Source of the DNA: UBA5069 sp963773745
GTDB taxonomy: Bacteria > Chloroflexota > Anaerolineae > Caldilineales > Caldilineaceae
DNA: 64,000 nucleotides
NCBI GenBank assembly: GCA_963773745.1
Contig: CAVZCL010000005.1
Location: 2,294,001-2,358,000, forward strand
Direction: 5' to 3'
Positions 1 through 8,947 of this stretch are shown here, one piece after another. The notes under the pieces are model-generated. The model had not been told where the DNA came from. It saw only the letters and a program-made list of their open reading frames with translations, and did no database searches. How positions within the stretch are numbered: the stretch's first letter is position 1; each line of letters starts with the position of its first letter. The position numbers were made by a program, and so were the translations under genes.

Positions 1-599
1 CGGGTGGATGCCCGAGCCGCGCGCGTGGCTTGTTACGGCGGCGGATTCGCACGCCTGGCCCGAGGTCTACTTTGCAGAGGTGGGGTGGATTCCCTTTGAG
101 CCGACCGCGTCGCGCTCGGAGATTGCGCGCGTGGGCGGCGCGACGCTGATGCCGCCGGACGCCATGGAACCCTTGCCGCTGCCGCCTGCGCCCGCTGCCG
201 AAATCGAGTGGAACGCGCAAATGCTCGTGTGGCTGCTGCCCATTGGCGCGCTTGTCTGGCTGCTGTGGAAAGTGGTGCAGCGGCTACGTGCCGCGCGCCA
301 GGACCCGTGGCTGGCGCTGCTGGCGTGGGGCGCACGCGCCGGCTATACGCCTGACGAAGGCGAAACGCCCATTGAGTACGGAGAGGCACTGGCCCTTGAG
401 ATGAGCGGCCGCAACGGTGCGCAAATGGCGGAAGCGGCGGCAGCCATCGCGCGCGCTGGGCGTGGCCGTGAGTGCGGCCCGCTATGCGCCCAAGGAAGCG
501 CGTGATGTGGCGGTTCAAGAGGCGCGCAGCCTGTGGCTCAAGCTGCAGCCGGTGCTTGAGCGCAGCAGTAAACAGCTCAACGCAAAGGCGCGAAGGTAG
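1..599 (+). CDS. Transglutaminase-like/DUF4129 membrane protein, C-terminal part, frameshifted
   Basis: The reading frame enters from the left edge, so the gene is partial. The first residues (AWPEVYFAEVGWIPFEPTAS) match the end of a transglutaminase-like core (TgpA/DUF3488 type), where the conserved His and Asp region is followed by a W-x-P-F-E-P-T motif. A single membrane segment (LVWLLPIGALVWLLWKV) and an arginine-rich DUF4129-like tail follow, the usual order in these membrane proteins. The frame ends at 505, but the tail continues in the next frame (ALGVAVSAARYAPKEARDV) to a stop at 597-599. This implies an indel near 455-462 inside GCGCGCGCT. The last eight codons lie in the left arm of a long palindrome. 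The family is often near MoxR/DUF58 genes, which would lie outside the window. The exact function is unknown. Confidence 0.7.
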
Positions 600-739
600 G
601 CAGAGAACGCAAAGGAGGAGCAAGAAAGGCAAAGCAAGGACCAGACACTGGTGTCTGTCCTGCTTTGCGCTTTCTTGCTTTTCCTTTGCGTTCTCTGCTA
701 CCCTTCGCGCCCTTGCGTTGAGCTGGTTTACTGCTGCGC
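560..739. terminator. 180-bp palindrome between convergent genes
   Basis: The two arms, about 560-648 and 651-739, are nearly perfect reverse complements (about 88 bp each with a handful of mismatches or one-base gaps) around the centre CAGACACTGGTGTCTG. The left arm encodes the last codons of the upstream gene. The right arm stops just before the stop codon of the convergent oxidoreductase. A bidirectional terminator is the simplest role, although it is far longer than a normal intrinsic terminator and has no clear T-run. The arms carry CGCAAAGG-type words seen in other intergenic dyads of this window. Confidence 0.65.
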
Positions 740-2326
740 CTAGACGCGCTTCTTCTCCAGGTCCTTGAGCAGCACCATGGCTGTGTTGCGCCCGGCAGCG
801 CCCATAATGCCGCCGCCCGGGTGCGTGCTCGCGCCCGTCAGGTAGAGCCCCTTGAGCGGGCTCACGTAGTTGCCCATGGTGAGCGCGGGGCGCATCATAA
901 ACATCTGGTCAATTGACATTTCAAGATGCATGACGTTGCCGCGCAGCAACCCGAGTTCGCGCTCGAGGTAGAGAGGGTGCTCTACCAGTCTCCCCAGCAC
1001 AGCCCCCTTTACGTTGGGCGCGTACTCGCCCAATTTGTCCAGAATGCGGTCTGCCACCGCGTCGCCAACCTCGTCCCACGACTGGCCATTGGCGAGTTCA
1101 TAAGGCGCGTACTGCATCCACACAAAGAGGGTGTGCTTGCCTTCGGGCGCGAGCGATGGGTCGACCGCCGAAAAGGTCATGGCAATGAGCGCGGGGTCGT
1201 GCGAGGGTTCGCCGCCGAGGTAGTCGCCGTAGGCGCGCTCGAGATAGCGCATGTCGGGACAGATGAACTGCATGGCGCGGTGCTGATAGCCCGCCGTTCC
1301 GTCGCTGGGCGAAGGCAATGCAGTGTAGTTGGGCAGCGCATCCATGGCGCAGCGCACAATCATGCCAAAGCCGTTGCCGACACGTGTGTTGGCCATGAGC
1401 CGCCGCTCGGAATCGCCCACAGGCGCATCCTCAAGCATGCGCAGCGTCGTCTGAATGTGTGCGCCGGAGACCACAGCGCGCGCGGCAGTAATGCGAATGC
1501 CGCCCTCGGTCTCCGCGCCAATGGCCTTGCCATTGCGCGTGAGAATGCGCTTGACGGGCGCGCCGGCAATAATCTGGCCGCCGTGCGCCTGAATCATGCG
1601 CGCCAGCGCCTGCGTGAGCATGCCCGAGCCGCCGCGTGGCCTGCGCACGCCGCTCTGATGGTACATGGGGTGCCAGAGCGCAAAGGGGGCCGAGAGAGGC
1701 TCTGAAGGGGGCGGGCCGGACTGTGCGGCCATCCACGCAATCGCTGCCTTGACGCGCGGGTCTACGAAACTTTGCTGCAGCACCTGTCCATAGCCGCGCA
1801 GTATGTCGGTAAGGCGCTCCCAGCGCTCGTCGCCCTTGGCCGTCTTGCGCACAAGGTTGCGGTAGAGGTTGCCCGCTGTGGGCGGCTCCTGGAAGGAGGC
1901 GACCATGCCGCGCGCCAGCGGCTCCCAGCGGTTGACGAAGGCGCGATAGTTCTCGGCATCCTGCGGCGAAATCTGCGCAATGCTCTCGACGGTGCGCTCC
2001 AGGTCCTTCCAGATTGTGAAGTGGCTGCCGTCGGGGAAGGGGCAGAAGAAGAGCGGGTCGACGTCGATGTAGTCGAGACCATATGCGGCCAGCTTCAGCT
2101 CCTGCACCACGGGCGTCTGGTTGATGAGGATATGGGCCGAGCCGCCAAGGTCAAACTTGAAGCCGGGGATGATCTCTTCGGTGACGACTGCGCCGCCAAC
2201 CTTGTGGCGGCGTTCAAGCATGATGACCTTGTAGCCGGCTTGTGCGAGATAACCGGCGCAGATGAGGGCGTTGTGGCCCGCACCGACGATGAGAACGTCA
2301 CAATCGGAGGTTGTGGTAGATGCCAT
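740..2326 (-). CDS. FAD-dependent oxidoreductase, PYROXD2/phytoene-desaturase (CrtI) superfamily
   Basis: A 528-residue protein starting at ATG 2326 (MASTTTSDCDVLIVGAG). The open frame extends further upstream, but that part is low-complexity Arg/Ala sequence overlapping another gene region. The N-terminal dinucleotide-binding motif is VLIVGAGHNALICAGYLAQA, followed by an acidic ribose-binding residue (MLERRHKVGG). The C-terminus carries the FAD-contact motif GLYLTGASTHPGGGIMGAAG typical of COG1233 enzymes. The GAGHNAL variant is closer to the PYROXD2-like branch than to true phytoene desaturases, so the substrate cannot be assigned. It sits alone between a convergent membrane-protein gene and the ABC exporter. 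It may act on isoprenoid or carotenoid-like substrates, but that is inference from the superfamily and from the carotenoid genes 8 kb away. Confidence 0.8.
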   Translation of the reverse strand: MASTTTSDCDVLIVGAGHNALICAGYLAQAGYKVIMLERRHKVGGAVVTEEIIPGFKFDLGGSAHILINQTPVVQELKLAAYGLDYIDVDPLFFCPFPDGSHFTIWKDLERTVESIAQISPQDAENYRAFVNRWEPLARGMVASFQEPPTAGNLYRNLVRKTAKGDERWERLTDILRGYGQVLQQSFVDPRVKAAIAWMAAQSGPPPSEPLSAPFALWHPMYHQSGVRRPRGGSGMLTQALARMIQAHGGQIIAGAPVKRILTRNGKAIGAETEGGIRITAARAVVSGAHIQTTLRMLEDAPVGDSERRLMANTRVGNGFGMIVRCAMDALPNYTALPSPSDGTAGYQHRAMQFICPDMRYLERAYGDYLGGEPSHDPALIAMTFSAVDPSLAPEGKHTLFVWMQYAPYELANGQSWDEVGDAVADRILDKLGEYAPNVKGAVLGRLVEHPLYLERELGLLRGNVMHLEMSIDQMFMMRPALTMGNYVSPLKGLYLTGASTHPGGGIMGAAGRNTAMVLLKDLEKKRV

Positions 2327-2441
2327 GTGAGCAGCTTTCCATGTTGGGCCGCTGGCGGCCGACTGGATGATGCGTTTGAGGTGGTCTCGGGCTGCAGCTT
2401 CAGCCGCGGAAGTACTTCGCGCATGTGCGAGACGCAGCACG

Positions 2442-3232
2442 TCAGGCCGAAGCGCCCGAGTAGCTGCGAACGCCGCGCCGCCAGAAGAGGCGCGCGGCAA
2501 TAAAGAAAGCAATCGCGGCGAGCAGCGTGCCCGCCAGCGCAGTCCAGGAAATGCGCCCCACAAGCGCGCTGGCGGGCACCGTTACCGCAAAGGCCACGGG
2601 CACAATGAAGGTGAGCATGAGGCGCAGCACCGGCGGATAAATAGCCACAGGCCAGCGGCCCGCCTCGTACATGCTCTGGAAGATGACAAGAATATTGTCG
2701 ATCTTGATATACCAGAAGGCAATCGTGGCGAGCATAAGCCAGAAGCTGTAGACGATGACCCCGCCAAGCACAAGCGTAAGCAGAAAGGCGGCCACCTGCG
2801 CCGGCGAGGACCGCGTCACCGCTGCGCGCCAGGGCCACAAGCACCAGCCCCGCGCCCAGCAGCACGTTGATCAGGTTCCACACCGCAAAAGGCGCGCACG
2901 CTCACGAGCAACTGCGCGTCTTCGGGCTTGGTGAGGGTGAAGTCGAGCGTGCCTTTGCGCACGTCGCGCAGGAACATGCTCCATGCTTGGCTGCACAAAG
3001 GTCTGGATAAAGCCGCTCATAATGTAGTAAATGCCCACAAGCACGAGCAGGTCCATGGCGCTCCAGCCGGCCAGGTCGTCGGTGTGATTGAAGACAATGG
3101 CCAGGCCACCCAGCGCCACGGCAAGCCCCAGGAGGCTTCGAGCAGCGCACCCCAGAAGTTGGCGCGGTACTGGAGTTCGTTGAGCACCGAGAGGCGCATG
3201 TAGGTTGCAATGAGGCGGAAGTGGGCGCGCAT
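2442..3232 (-). pseudogene. ABC-2 exporter permease (DUF990-like), multiply frameshifted
   Basis: Starts at ATG 3232 (MRAHFRLIATYMRLSVLNEL), 2 nt after the stop of the paired permease, and ends at 2442 (RRGVRSYSGASA). The coding path jumps between all three minus frames at about 3125, 2975, 2890 and 2830. It can be followed through recognisable pieces: LLVLVGIYYIMSGFIQTF, TLDFTLTKPEDAQLLVS, VWNLINVLLGAG and PPVLRLMLTFIVPVAFA. The P-x-x-V-L-R-x-x-x-T-F-I-x-P segment is characteristic of this permease family (COG3694/DUF990). About six membrane segments are expected. Four indels in 800 bp mean it is not translatable as given. It is either decayed or a locally poor assembly. Confidence 0.7.
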
Positions 3233-3234
3233 TG

Positions 3235-4059
3235 TCAGCCTCCTACGGCTGCGAAGCGGCGAATGGCCGAGCGCCAGACAACGCGCAGCATGAAGCAGCG
3301 CAGCCAGAATCCACCCGAGCTGGATAGCCATGCCCCACAGCGCTTGCAGTGGCGTGAGATTGCCCAGGAAGAGTTCAATCGGGAAGAAGAGCGTCCAGCG
3401 GAAGGGGAGGATGATGGCGACCACCACGAGTGCAGGCGGGAAGAGCGACAGGGGGGCCAGCCGCCCGCTGAAGAACAAGAAGATGGTGAAGTAGAGCTGG
3501 TTCACGGAGCTCGTGCGTGTTGTCCAAAAGGCTGAGAGCGCCAGCGTCCACTCGAGCAGGAAGCGCAGGATGAAAGCAAGAATCAGAGCCGGCACGAATG
3601 CCGAGCAGCGACCACACGCTCAGGTTCCACGTTGGCTTGAAGAAGATGCTCATGAAGATGATCGCAGGCACGACAACAACCGTGAGCGACAAAACCTTGT
3701 GCGCCAGGTTAGTGGTCAAACGTCGATGTGGATGGGGTGAATGGGGCGCAAGAGATTGGCAGCAGAGCTCTCCCGTCGCGGATGTAGTCCTCAAATTCCC
3801 ACATGACCCACGTAAAAGGTGAGCTGATTCACCAACAGGCTGGCAATGAAGTAAGCAGCGAAATCGCCCGATGTTTAAGCCGCCGATCTGCGCCCCCTTG
3901 GGCCTGGCGGCTGCGCTCCAGACCAAGAGATAGATAAGCGGCTCCAGCACTGCGCCGATGAGCCAGATTGAGCATTGCGCCGCGATACTGCATCTGAATC
4001 GCCAGGTCCGTTTTCAGTTTGACCCGATAGAAGTCACCCAGGGTGCGGAGAGCGGTCAT
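3235..4059 (-). pseudogene. ABC-2 exporter permease (COG4587-like), multiply frameshifted
   Basis: Starts at ATG 4059 (MTALRTLGDFYRVKLKTDLA), overlapping the reconstructed ATGA end of the ATPase gene. The stop TGA at 3235-3237 follows RVVWRSAIRRFAAVGG, a typical end for this family. Between these points the frame is broken at least six times (about 3968, 3868, 3812, 3778, 3605 and 3285). Recovered pieces are in correct family order: LEPLIYLLVWSAAARPKGAQ, LAHKVLSLTVVVVPAIIFMS, NQLYFTIFLFFSGRLAPLSL and FRWTLFFPIELFLGNLTPLQ. Several breaks fall in short homopolymers (for example the TTTT near 3812). The gene order ATPase-permease-permease is the standard ABC-2 arrangement, so the locus once encoded a complete exporter of unknown substrate. 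Confidence 0.7.
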
Positions 4060-5089
4060 GCGGCGGCCTCCGGCAAAGTGGCGGCGCTGGGAGATCCGGT
4101 TGCGCGAAAACATCCTCAATGACCTGGTCAATCGGCGTCTCCTCCACCGTCAGGTCAGCAATGGGGAGGTCGCTCAGCAGGCGGCCCGTAATCGCGGCGC
4201 TCTCCGCCTTGGGCACCCGCAGGCGGATGAAACCGTCCTCACCGTCGTCAATGCGCTCGCCGTAACGCGCCCAGGCGGCATCATCCATGGCAGGCACTGC
4301 TTCGCCCAGCTGCAGCGTGATGGTCTTGGAGGAGGAGAAGCGGTCCACCAGCGCGGCGAGGTCGCCATCGAAGAGCAGCGCGCCGTGATGAATGACGATG
4401 ACTCGCTTGCAGAGCGCCTCGACGTCGGCCATGTAGTGGCTGGTGAGCAGAACGGTGGCGCCGTATTGCTGCGTGTAGGTGCGCACAAAGGCACGGATGC
4501 GCCGCTGCATGGTCACGTCGAGCCCGAGCGTCGGCTCGTCCAGAAAGAGGACGCTGGGGCTGTGGAGCAGGCTGGCGGCAATTTCGCACTTCATGCGCTC
4601 GCCCAGCGAGAGATTGCGCACGGGCTTGTTGACGAGCCCACTCAAATCCAGCATTTCGATCAGCTCGTCGCGCGTGCGCTCGAACTGGGGCCGCGGCACA
4701 CGATAAACGGCGCGGTTGAGCTCGAACGAATCGATGGACGGGATATCCCATGCCAACTGGTTGCGGTTGCCCATGACGAGCGTCATCTTGCGCAGGAAGG
4801 TATGGTCACGCCGCCAGGGCTCGAAGCCAAGCACCTGTGCGCTGCCGCTGCTGGGATGGAGCAGCCCGGCAAGCATCTTGAGTGTGGTCGTCTTGCCCGC
4901 GCCATTGGGGCCAAGAAAGCCGACAACCTCCCCGGGCGCGATTGTGAAGCTGATGTCGTTCACCGCGACGATGTCACGCGACTCACGGGCGACCAGGCTG
5001 CGCAGCGCAGCGCGCATGCCGCCCTCGCGCACGGGCACAGTGTAGACCTTGCGCAGGTTGTTCAGCTGAATAATGGGTGTGGATGCCAT
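4056..5089 (-). CDS. ABC-2 type exporter ATP-binding protein
   Basis: About 344 residues. It has Walker A GPNGAGKTT near residue 60, a signature NLSLGERMKCEIA, and Walker B VLFLDEPTLGLD, with the switch His in LLTSHYMADVEAL. The regulatory C-terminal domain typical of COG4586 (NatA/DrrA-like) ATPases follows. The open frame runs to 4034. Reading one base earlier near 4083, where a TTT run may be one T short, gives LPEAAA and a stop whose TGA overlaps the permease ATG (ATGA at 4059-4056). I take that as the native end. It energises the two neighbouring permeases. The nucleotide-binding domain is intact even though both permeases are heavily broken. Confidence 0.85.
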
Positions 5090-5133
5090 GGTTGCCGCGA
5101 ATGGGTGAGTGAGGAAAAGGCGCTACTGTTACT

Positions 5134-6592
5134 TTACGCCTCACTGCGCACGGCGGCAAACGCCGCCAGCACGCGCTCGCGCGCAAAGGCGTGGTCGATA
5201 ATGCGTGCGGGGTAATCCACACCGATGCGGCAGCGGGCGCGCTGCTGGTCGGCGGGGCCAAGCGCCCACGGCTCGTGGATGGCGCTGGTGGGCACGTCTG
5301 CCAGCTCGGGCAGCCAGCGGCGTACAAAGAGGCCGTCGGGGTCAAACTTCTTGCCCTGCGACACCGGGTTGAAGATGCGGAAATAGGGGGCAGCGTCTGT
5401 GCCTACGCCGGCGGACCATTGCCAACCGCCGTTGTTGGCGGCCGGGTCGCCGTCGAGCAGCGTCTGCATGAACCAGCGCTCGCCTCGGCGCCAGTCGATC
5501 AGCAGGTCCTTGACGAGGAACGAGGCGACCACCATGCGCAGGCGGTTGTGCATCCAGCCGGTGGCGCGCAACTGGCGCATGGCGGCGTCGACGAAAGGGT
5601 AGCCGGTGCGCCCGTCGCACCAGGCGGCGAAGCTATCGGAGTCGTCAATCCATTCCATTTTGTCGTAGACGGGTCGGAACGCGCCGCTGCGTACATGAGG
5701 GAAGGCAGCAAGAATCTGCACGTAGAAGTCGCGCCAGATGAGCTCATTAAGCCACGTTTCGGCGCTGCGGGCAGCTTCAGCCGCAGGTGCGCGTGCCATT
5801 GCGGTGAAGGCGGCCAACGCGGCCATGCGGGCAGAGATCATGCCAAAGCGCAAGTAGGGGGAAAGTTGCGACGTGCCGTCCAGGTCGGGGCGATTGCGAG
5901 TGTTCGTGTAGTCATAGATAGGCGCTGCTTCGCCATTGACGAAAGCATCGAGACGGCGCCTGGCCTCGGCTTCGGTGGGGGCGAAGCGGCTGGATGATGG
6001 GTCGCCCAGCAGATCTGCTGTCAGGCTGCCTGCCGTTTGGGGAAGCGGCTCGCTTGCGATGGCAGCCGGCGTCTGCAGCCGCTCGGGTGCGGGCAGGATG
6101 TCATCGCGATTCGGGTGCGCCGTGCGCCTTCCACACCTTGCTGTAGGGCGTGAAGACGGTGTAGGGCGTGCCATTGGCCTTGCAAATTGCAGCAGGGGGG
6201 TGCACGGTCACGCCATCCACCAGCTGCAGCGGCAGCAGGGTCGCTACGGAGCCATCACGCGCCGTGGCGTAGGGTGAGTGATCGCGTTCGGCGCAAATGA
6301 TGCGTGCACTGCTTTCGGCCACAAGCTGCGCCAGCACGTCAGCAGGGCGGCCGCTGCGCACGATCAGGCGGCTGCCGCGCGCCTTCAGCGCGCCATCGAG
6401 CGCACGCAGTCCGCCAAAGAGGAAGGCGAGGCGTGGCGCGCCCACCCACTCCGAGCCAAGCAGCGCCGGGTCAGGAATGAAGACGGGCAGGAGCATGCCA
6501 TCTGGGCCGGCCGCAGCCAGCGCCGCGTGGAGCGCCGGGTTGTCGGTCAGGCGCAGGTCGCGCCGAATCCACCAGATAGCAGCCCCGCTCAT
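5134..6592 (-). CDS. phr: Deoxyribodipyrimidine photolyase (class I cryptochrome/photolyase family), one frameshift
   Basis: Repairs UV-induced pyrimidine dimers using light energy captured by FADH-. It begins at ATG 6592 (MSGAAIWWIRRDLRLTDNPA), whose ATGA overlaps the stop of the upstream membrane-protein gene, so the two are translationally coupled. The N-terminal antenna domain runs to YSKVWKAHGAP. The frame then breaks near 6115-6130 (an indel in a CCC run is the simplest explanation) and continues as DDILPAPERL. The C-terminal FAD domain is well preserved: SQLSPYLRFGMIS, WRDFYVQIL, YPFVDAAMRQL, WMHNRLRMVVASF and NNGGWQWSAGVGTDAAPYF. The reconstructed length of about 485 residues is normal. 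It is the last gene of the light-response block controlled, by inference, by the CarH-like regulator at 12.1-13.4 kb. Confidence 0.9.
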
Positions 6593-7665
6593 TGCGCTTC
6601 GGCGAGTCGCTGCGTTGGACGCGCGCGCTTGTAGATGTAGAGCCCCAGGCTGATGAGCCCCGCCAGTACAAAAACCGAACCGTAGTAGATGACGGGAATC
6701 CACGTAATTTGATGGATGTCGCCGATTTCACCGCGCGCAATCCCGTAGACGTAGATGGCGGCCCCAAAATAGAGCGCGAGCGCCGCCCACCGCACCCAGC
6801 GCGCAATGGGCAAGCCGAAAAGAATGGTCAGCACGACAATGCCCGAAAAGCCGAAGAAGAACATGGACCAGAGCGCAGTGCCCTGCATGAGCGCGACCAT
6901 TGTGCCGTGGATGAGCACCAACGTCTCCAGTGAAGCCGTCCACCACTTGTTAAGGTGGGCGCGCGTGAACATGAGGCTGCCCTGCAGCATGAGCAGGAAG
7001 GTGTAGAAGAAGCCCCACAGGTGGCCCATGGTGGCCTCGGTGGGGTGATACCAGAAGGTATAGATGACACCCCAGGCAAAGATGTAGCCGTGATAGCGGC
7101 GCACAAAACCGCCGGCCTCCTTGAGAAAGCCCACCTTCTTGCCCAGCACCAACCCACGCCGCTGGTTCTCCATCAGCACAATCAGCACGAGCATGAGGAT
7201 GACGGACCACTGCGAAGAGAAGATGCTCACGTCTTCGGCAAGGCCGCCATACCAGATGTGCGTCTGCAGAGTGTGGAGCGCGATAAAGAGCGCGTTTGCG
7301 CCCAATGCCGCCCAGTTGAACCAGTGCATGCCCGGGCCGTAACGCGGGCGCTGCTTCTGCGCAATGAAGATGATGGCCCAGATGCTGACCTGGTGGAGAA
7401 GGTAGCCGCCCCAGGCGGTGACGCGCGCGGCCGTCGTCGGCTCCATCAGCCGCCAGTAGTACCAGGCTGCGCCGCTGTCGGGGTGGTGCGGCACCGCGGC
7501 CAGGCGGCCGCTGATGAGCCAGATGAAGACGGTGTAGAGGAAGCTGATGGCGATGCCAATCCAGAGCCAGCGGGTGTCCTGCCCCTTTGGGGCTGCTGTA
7601 TGCACTGTTGTCTTTCCCATTTCGCTGGTTTTTCCCTTTTCGGTTGCGGCCAGGTCTACAGCCAT
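6589..7665 (-). CDS. Polytopic membrane protein of unknown function coupled to photolyase
   Basis: 358 residues starting at ATG 7665, chosen because AGGAGGG lies about ten bases upstream. The first 40 residues are hydrophilic and are followed by about nine hydrophobic segments, starting with WLWIGIAISFLYTVFIWLIS. No named family is recognised. Histidines and aromatic residues sit in or beside several helices (GYLLHQVSIWA, ALHTLQTHIWYGG, RRYHGYIFAWG, FWYHPTEATMGHLWG, VLIHGTMVAL), a pattern that could bind haem or another cofactor. The gene overlaps photolyase by four bases (ATGA), so its job may be tied to light or oxidative damage, or it may simply be carried in the same transcript. No signal peptide is obvious. 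Confidence 0.7.
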   Translation of the reverse strand: MAVDLAATEKGKTSEMGKTTVHTAAPKGQDTRWLWIGIAISFLYTVFIWLISGRLAAVPHHPDSGAAWYYWRLMEPTTAARVTAWGGYLLHQVSIWAIIFIAQKQRPRYGPGMHWFNWAALGANALFIALHTLQTHIWYGGLAEDVSIFSSQWSVILMLVLIVLMENQRRGLVLGKKVGFLKEAGGFVRRYHGYIFAWGVIYTFWYHPTEATMGHLWGFFYTFLLMLQGSLMFTRAHLNKWWTASLETLVLIHGTMVALMQGTALWSMFFFGFSGIVVLTILFGLPIARWVRWAALALYFGAAIYVYGIARGEIGDIHQITWIPVIYYGSVFVLAGLISLGLYIYKRARPTQRLAEAQ

Positions 7666-7952
7666 AAGGGTGCCCTCCTGCAATCGTTGACCGCGAAAAC
7701 TGCCACGCTGGAGCATTATTGCGTAGCTGGCGGCATATAGTTTATCAGAGCTTAGCGTGGAAATCAGGTTTGCGGCCCGCCAACAGCAACCTCACCCCCG
7801 GCCCCTCTCCATGTTCCTTGCTACGCCAGGGGGCGTGGCGTGGGGGCGGAGAGGGAGCAAAGCGCCGTTGTAGGTCACGTCTCCCGGCGTGACGCAGCCC
7901 GCAGGGCTGGGGGCCCGCGGGGCTGGAAGCCATTCGCTACGCAAGCGCCCCT
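7666..7952. other. Intergenic stretch with a dispersed repeat
   Basis: No convincing gene. Positions 7779-7810 are identical to 49117-49148 in a much larger dyad. The 32-bp word contains CAACCTCACCCCCGGCCCC. After it, the GGGGGCGTGGCGTGGGGGCG and CCCGCAGGGCTGGGGGCCCG sections form partial dyads that could terminate the lactate dehydrogenase transcript. Confidence 0.5.
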
Positions 7953-8924
7953 CTACAGGTGCAACCCGTCAATTGCATCGCGCACAGTCTGTGCGCTCTG
8001 GTGCAGTTTTTCATGCTCGATGTCGCTCAGGGGCAGCGGGAAGGCGTCAAGGACACCCTCACCGCCCACCAGGCGGGGCAGCGCCACGGTAACATCCTTG
8101 ACGCCCGCCACTTCGGCCGCCGGCGTGCAGACTGTGAGGATGGCGCGCTGGTCGCTGAGGATCACGTCGACAATCCGCGCCAGGGCGGCGCCAATGCCGT
8201 AGAAGGTTGCGCCCTTCCCCTCGATGATCGAATAGGCGGCGCGGCGCACAGCGGTGTCAATCTCGGCCCGCTCGGCATCGCCCAGTGCCACGCCGCGGCG
8301 GCGGGCGAAGTCGTCAAGCTCCATGCCGCCAATCGTGGCCAGCGACCAGGTCAGCACCTCGGAATCGCCATGCTCGCCCACCACATAGGCGTGCACGTGG
8401 CGTGCATCCACGCCCACACGCTGGCCCAGCAGCGTGCGGAAGCGCGCCGTGTCCAGCGTTGTGCCCGAGCCGACCACGCGGCTGCTGGGCAAGCCGAACT
8501 CGCGCGCAAAGTGGGCTGTCATGTGTGTGGTCACGTCGACCGGATTGGTGGCGACAACGAGCACTGCATCGGGCGCATGGCGCAGCACGTTGGGCACCAC
8601 GTCGCGGAAGACGGCTGCGTTGCGCTCGAGCAGCTGAAGGCGCGTCTCGCCCGGCTTCTGGTTAACGCCCGCCGTGATCACGACGGTGCGGCAGCCGGCG
8701 AGCGCTGCATAATCACCCGAGTATACATCCACCGGGTGGGCGAAGGGGACGGCGTGGCGAATGTCGTTGGCCTCCGCCTCGGCGCGCTTGGCGTTGAGGT
8801 CAACCAGCACGATTTCGCGGCCCACGTCGCTCATAACCATGGCATAGGCGGCGGCCGAGCCTACCTGTCCTGCGCCCACAATGCCGAGTTTGCCGCGTGA
8901 GTGCCTTGATACTGATTCGCTCAT
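7953..8924 (-). CDS. ldh: L-lactate dehydrogenase (lactate/malate dehydrogenase family)
   Basis: Interconverts pyruvate and L-lactate with NAD. The 323-residue protein starts at ATG 8924, preceded by TTTGGAGGTTTCAG (a good ribosome-binding site). The Rossmann motif GIVGAGQVGSAAAYA is at the N-terminus. The substrate loop reads AGVNQKPGETRL; glutamine at the discriminating position is the LDH-type residue, where malate dehydrogenases have arginine. The catalytic His is in VVGEHGDSE, and the Asp and Arg partners are in ATNPVDV and the loop above. It lies between the CrtI-like oxidoreductase and the photolyase pair on the same strand. No functional link to light response is obvious, so it may be a passenger in the block. 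Specificity is inferred from one residue and should be held with care. Confidence 0.85.
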   Translation of the reverse strand: MSESVSRHSRGKLGIVGAGQVGSAAAYAMVMSDVGREIVLVDLNAKRAEAEANDIRHAVPFAHPVDVYSGDYAALAGCRTVVITAGVNQKPGETRLQLLERNAAVFRDVVPNVLRHAPDAVLVVATNPVDVTTHMTAHFAREFGLPSSRVVGSGTTLDTARFRTLLGQRVGVDARHVHAYVVGEHGDSEVLTWSLATIGGMELDDFARRRGVALGDAERAEIDTAVRRAAYSIIEGKGATFYGIGAALARIVDVILSDQRAILTVCTPAAEVAGVKDVTVALPRLVGGEGVLDAFPLPLSDIEHEKLHQSAQTVRDAIDGLHL

Positions 8925-8947
8925 CTGAAACCTCCAAAGGGTGTGAA

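Noticed and set aside
740..2326. Calling the first FAD enzyme a phytoene desaturase
   Set aside because: The G-A-G-H-N-A-L motif and C-terminal sequence suit the PYROXD2-like branch; no carotenoid gene is adjacent.
4043..5215. 390-codon open frame on the plus strand
   Set aside because: Antisense to the exporter ATPase, whose Walker motifs are unmistakable; no motif of its own.
7959..8900. 313-codon plus-strand frame
   Set aside because: Antisense shadow of lactate dehydrogenase.
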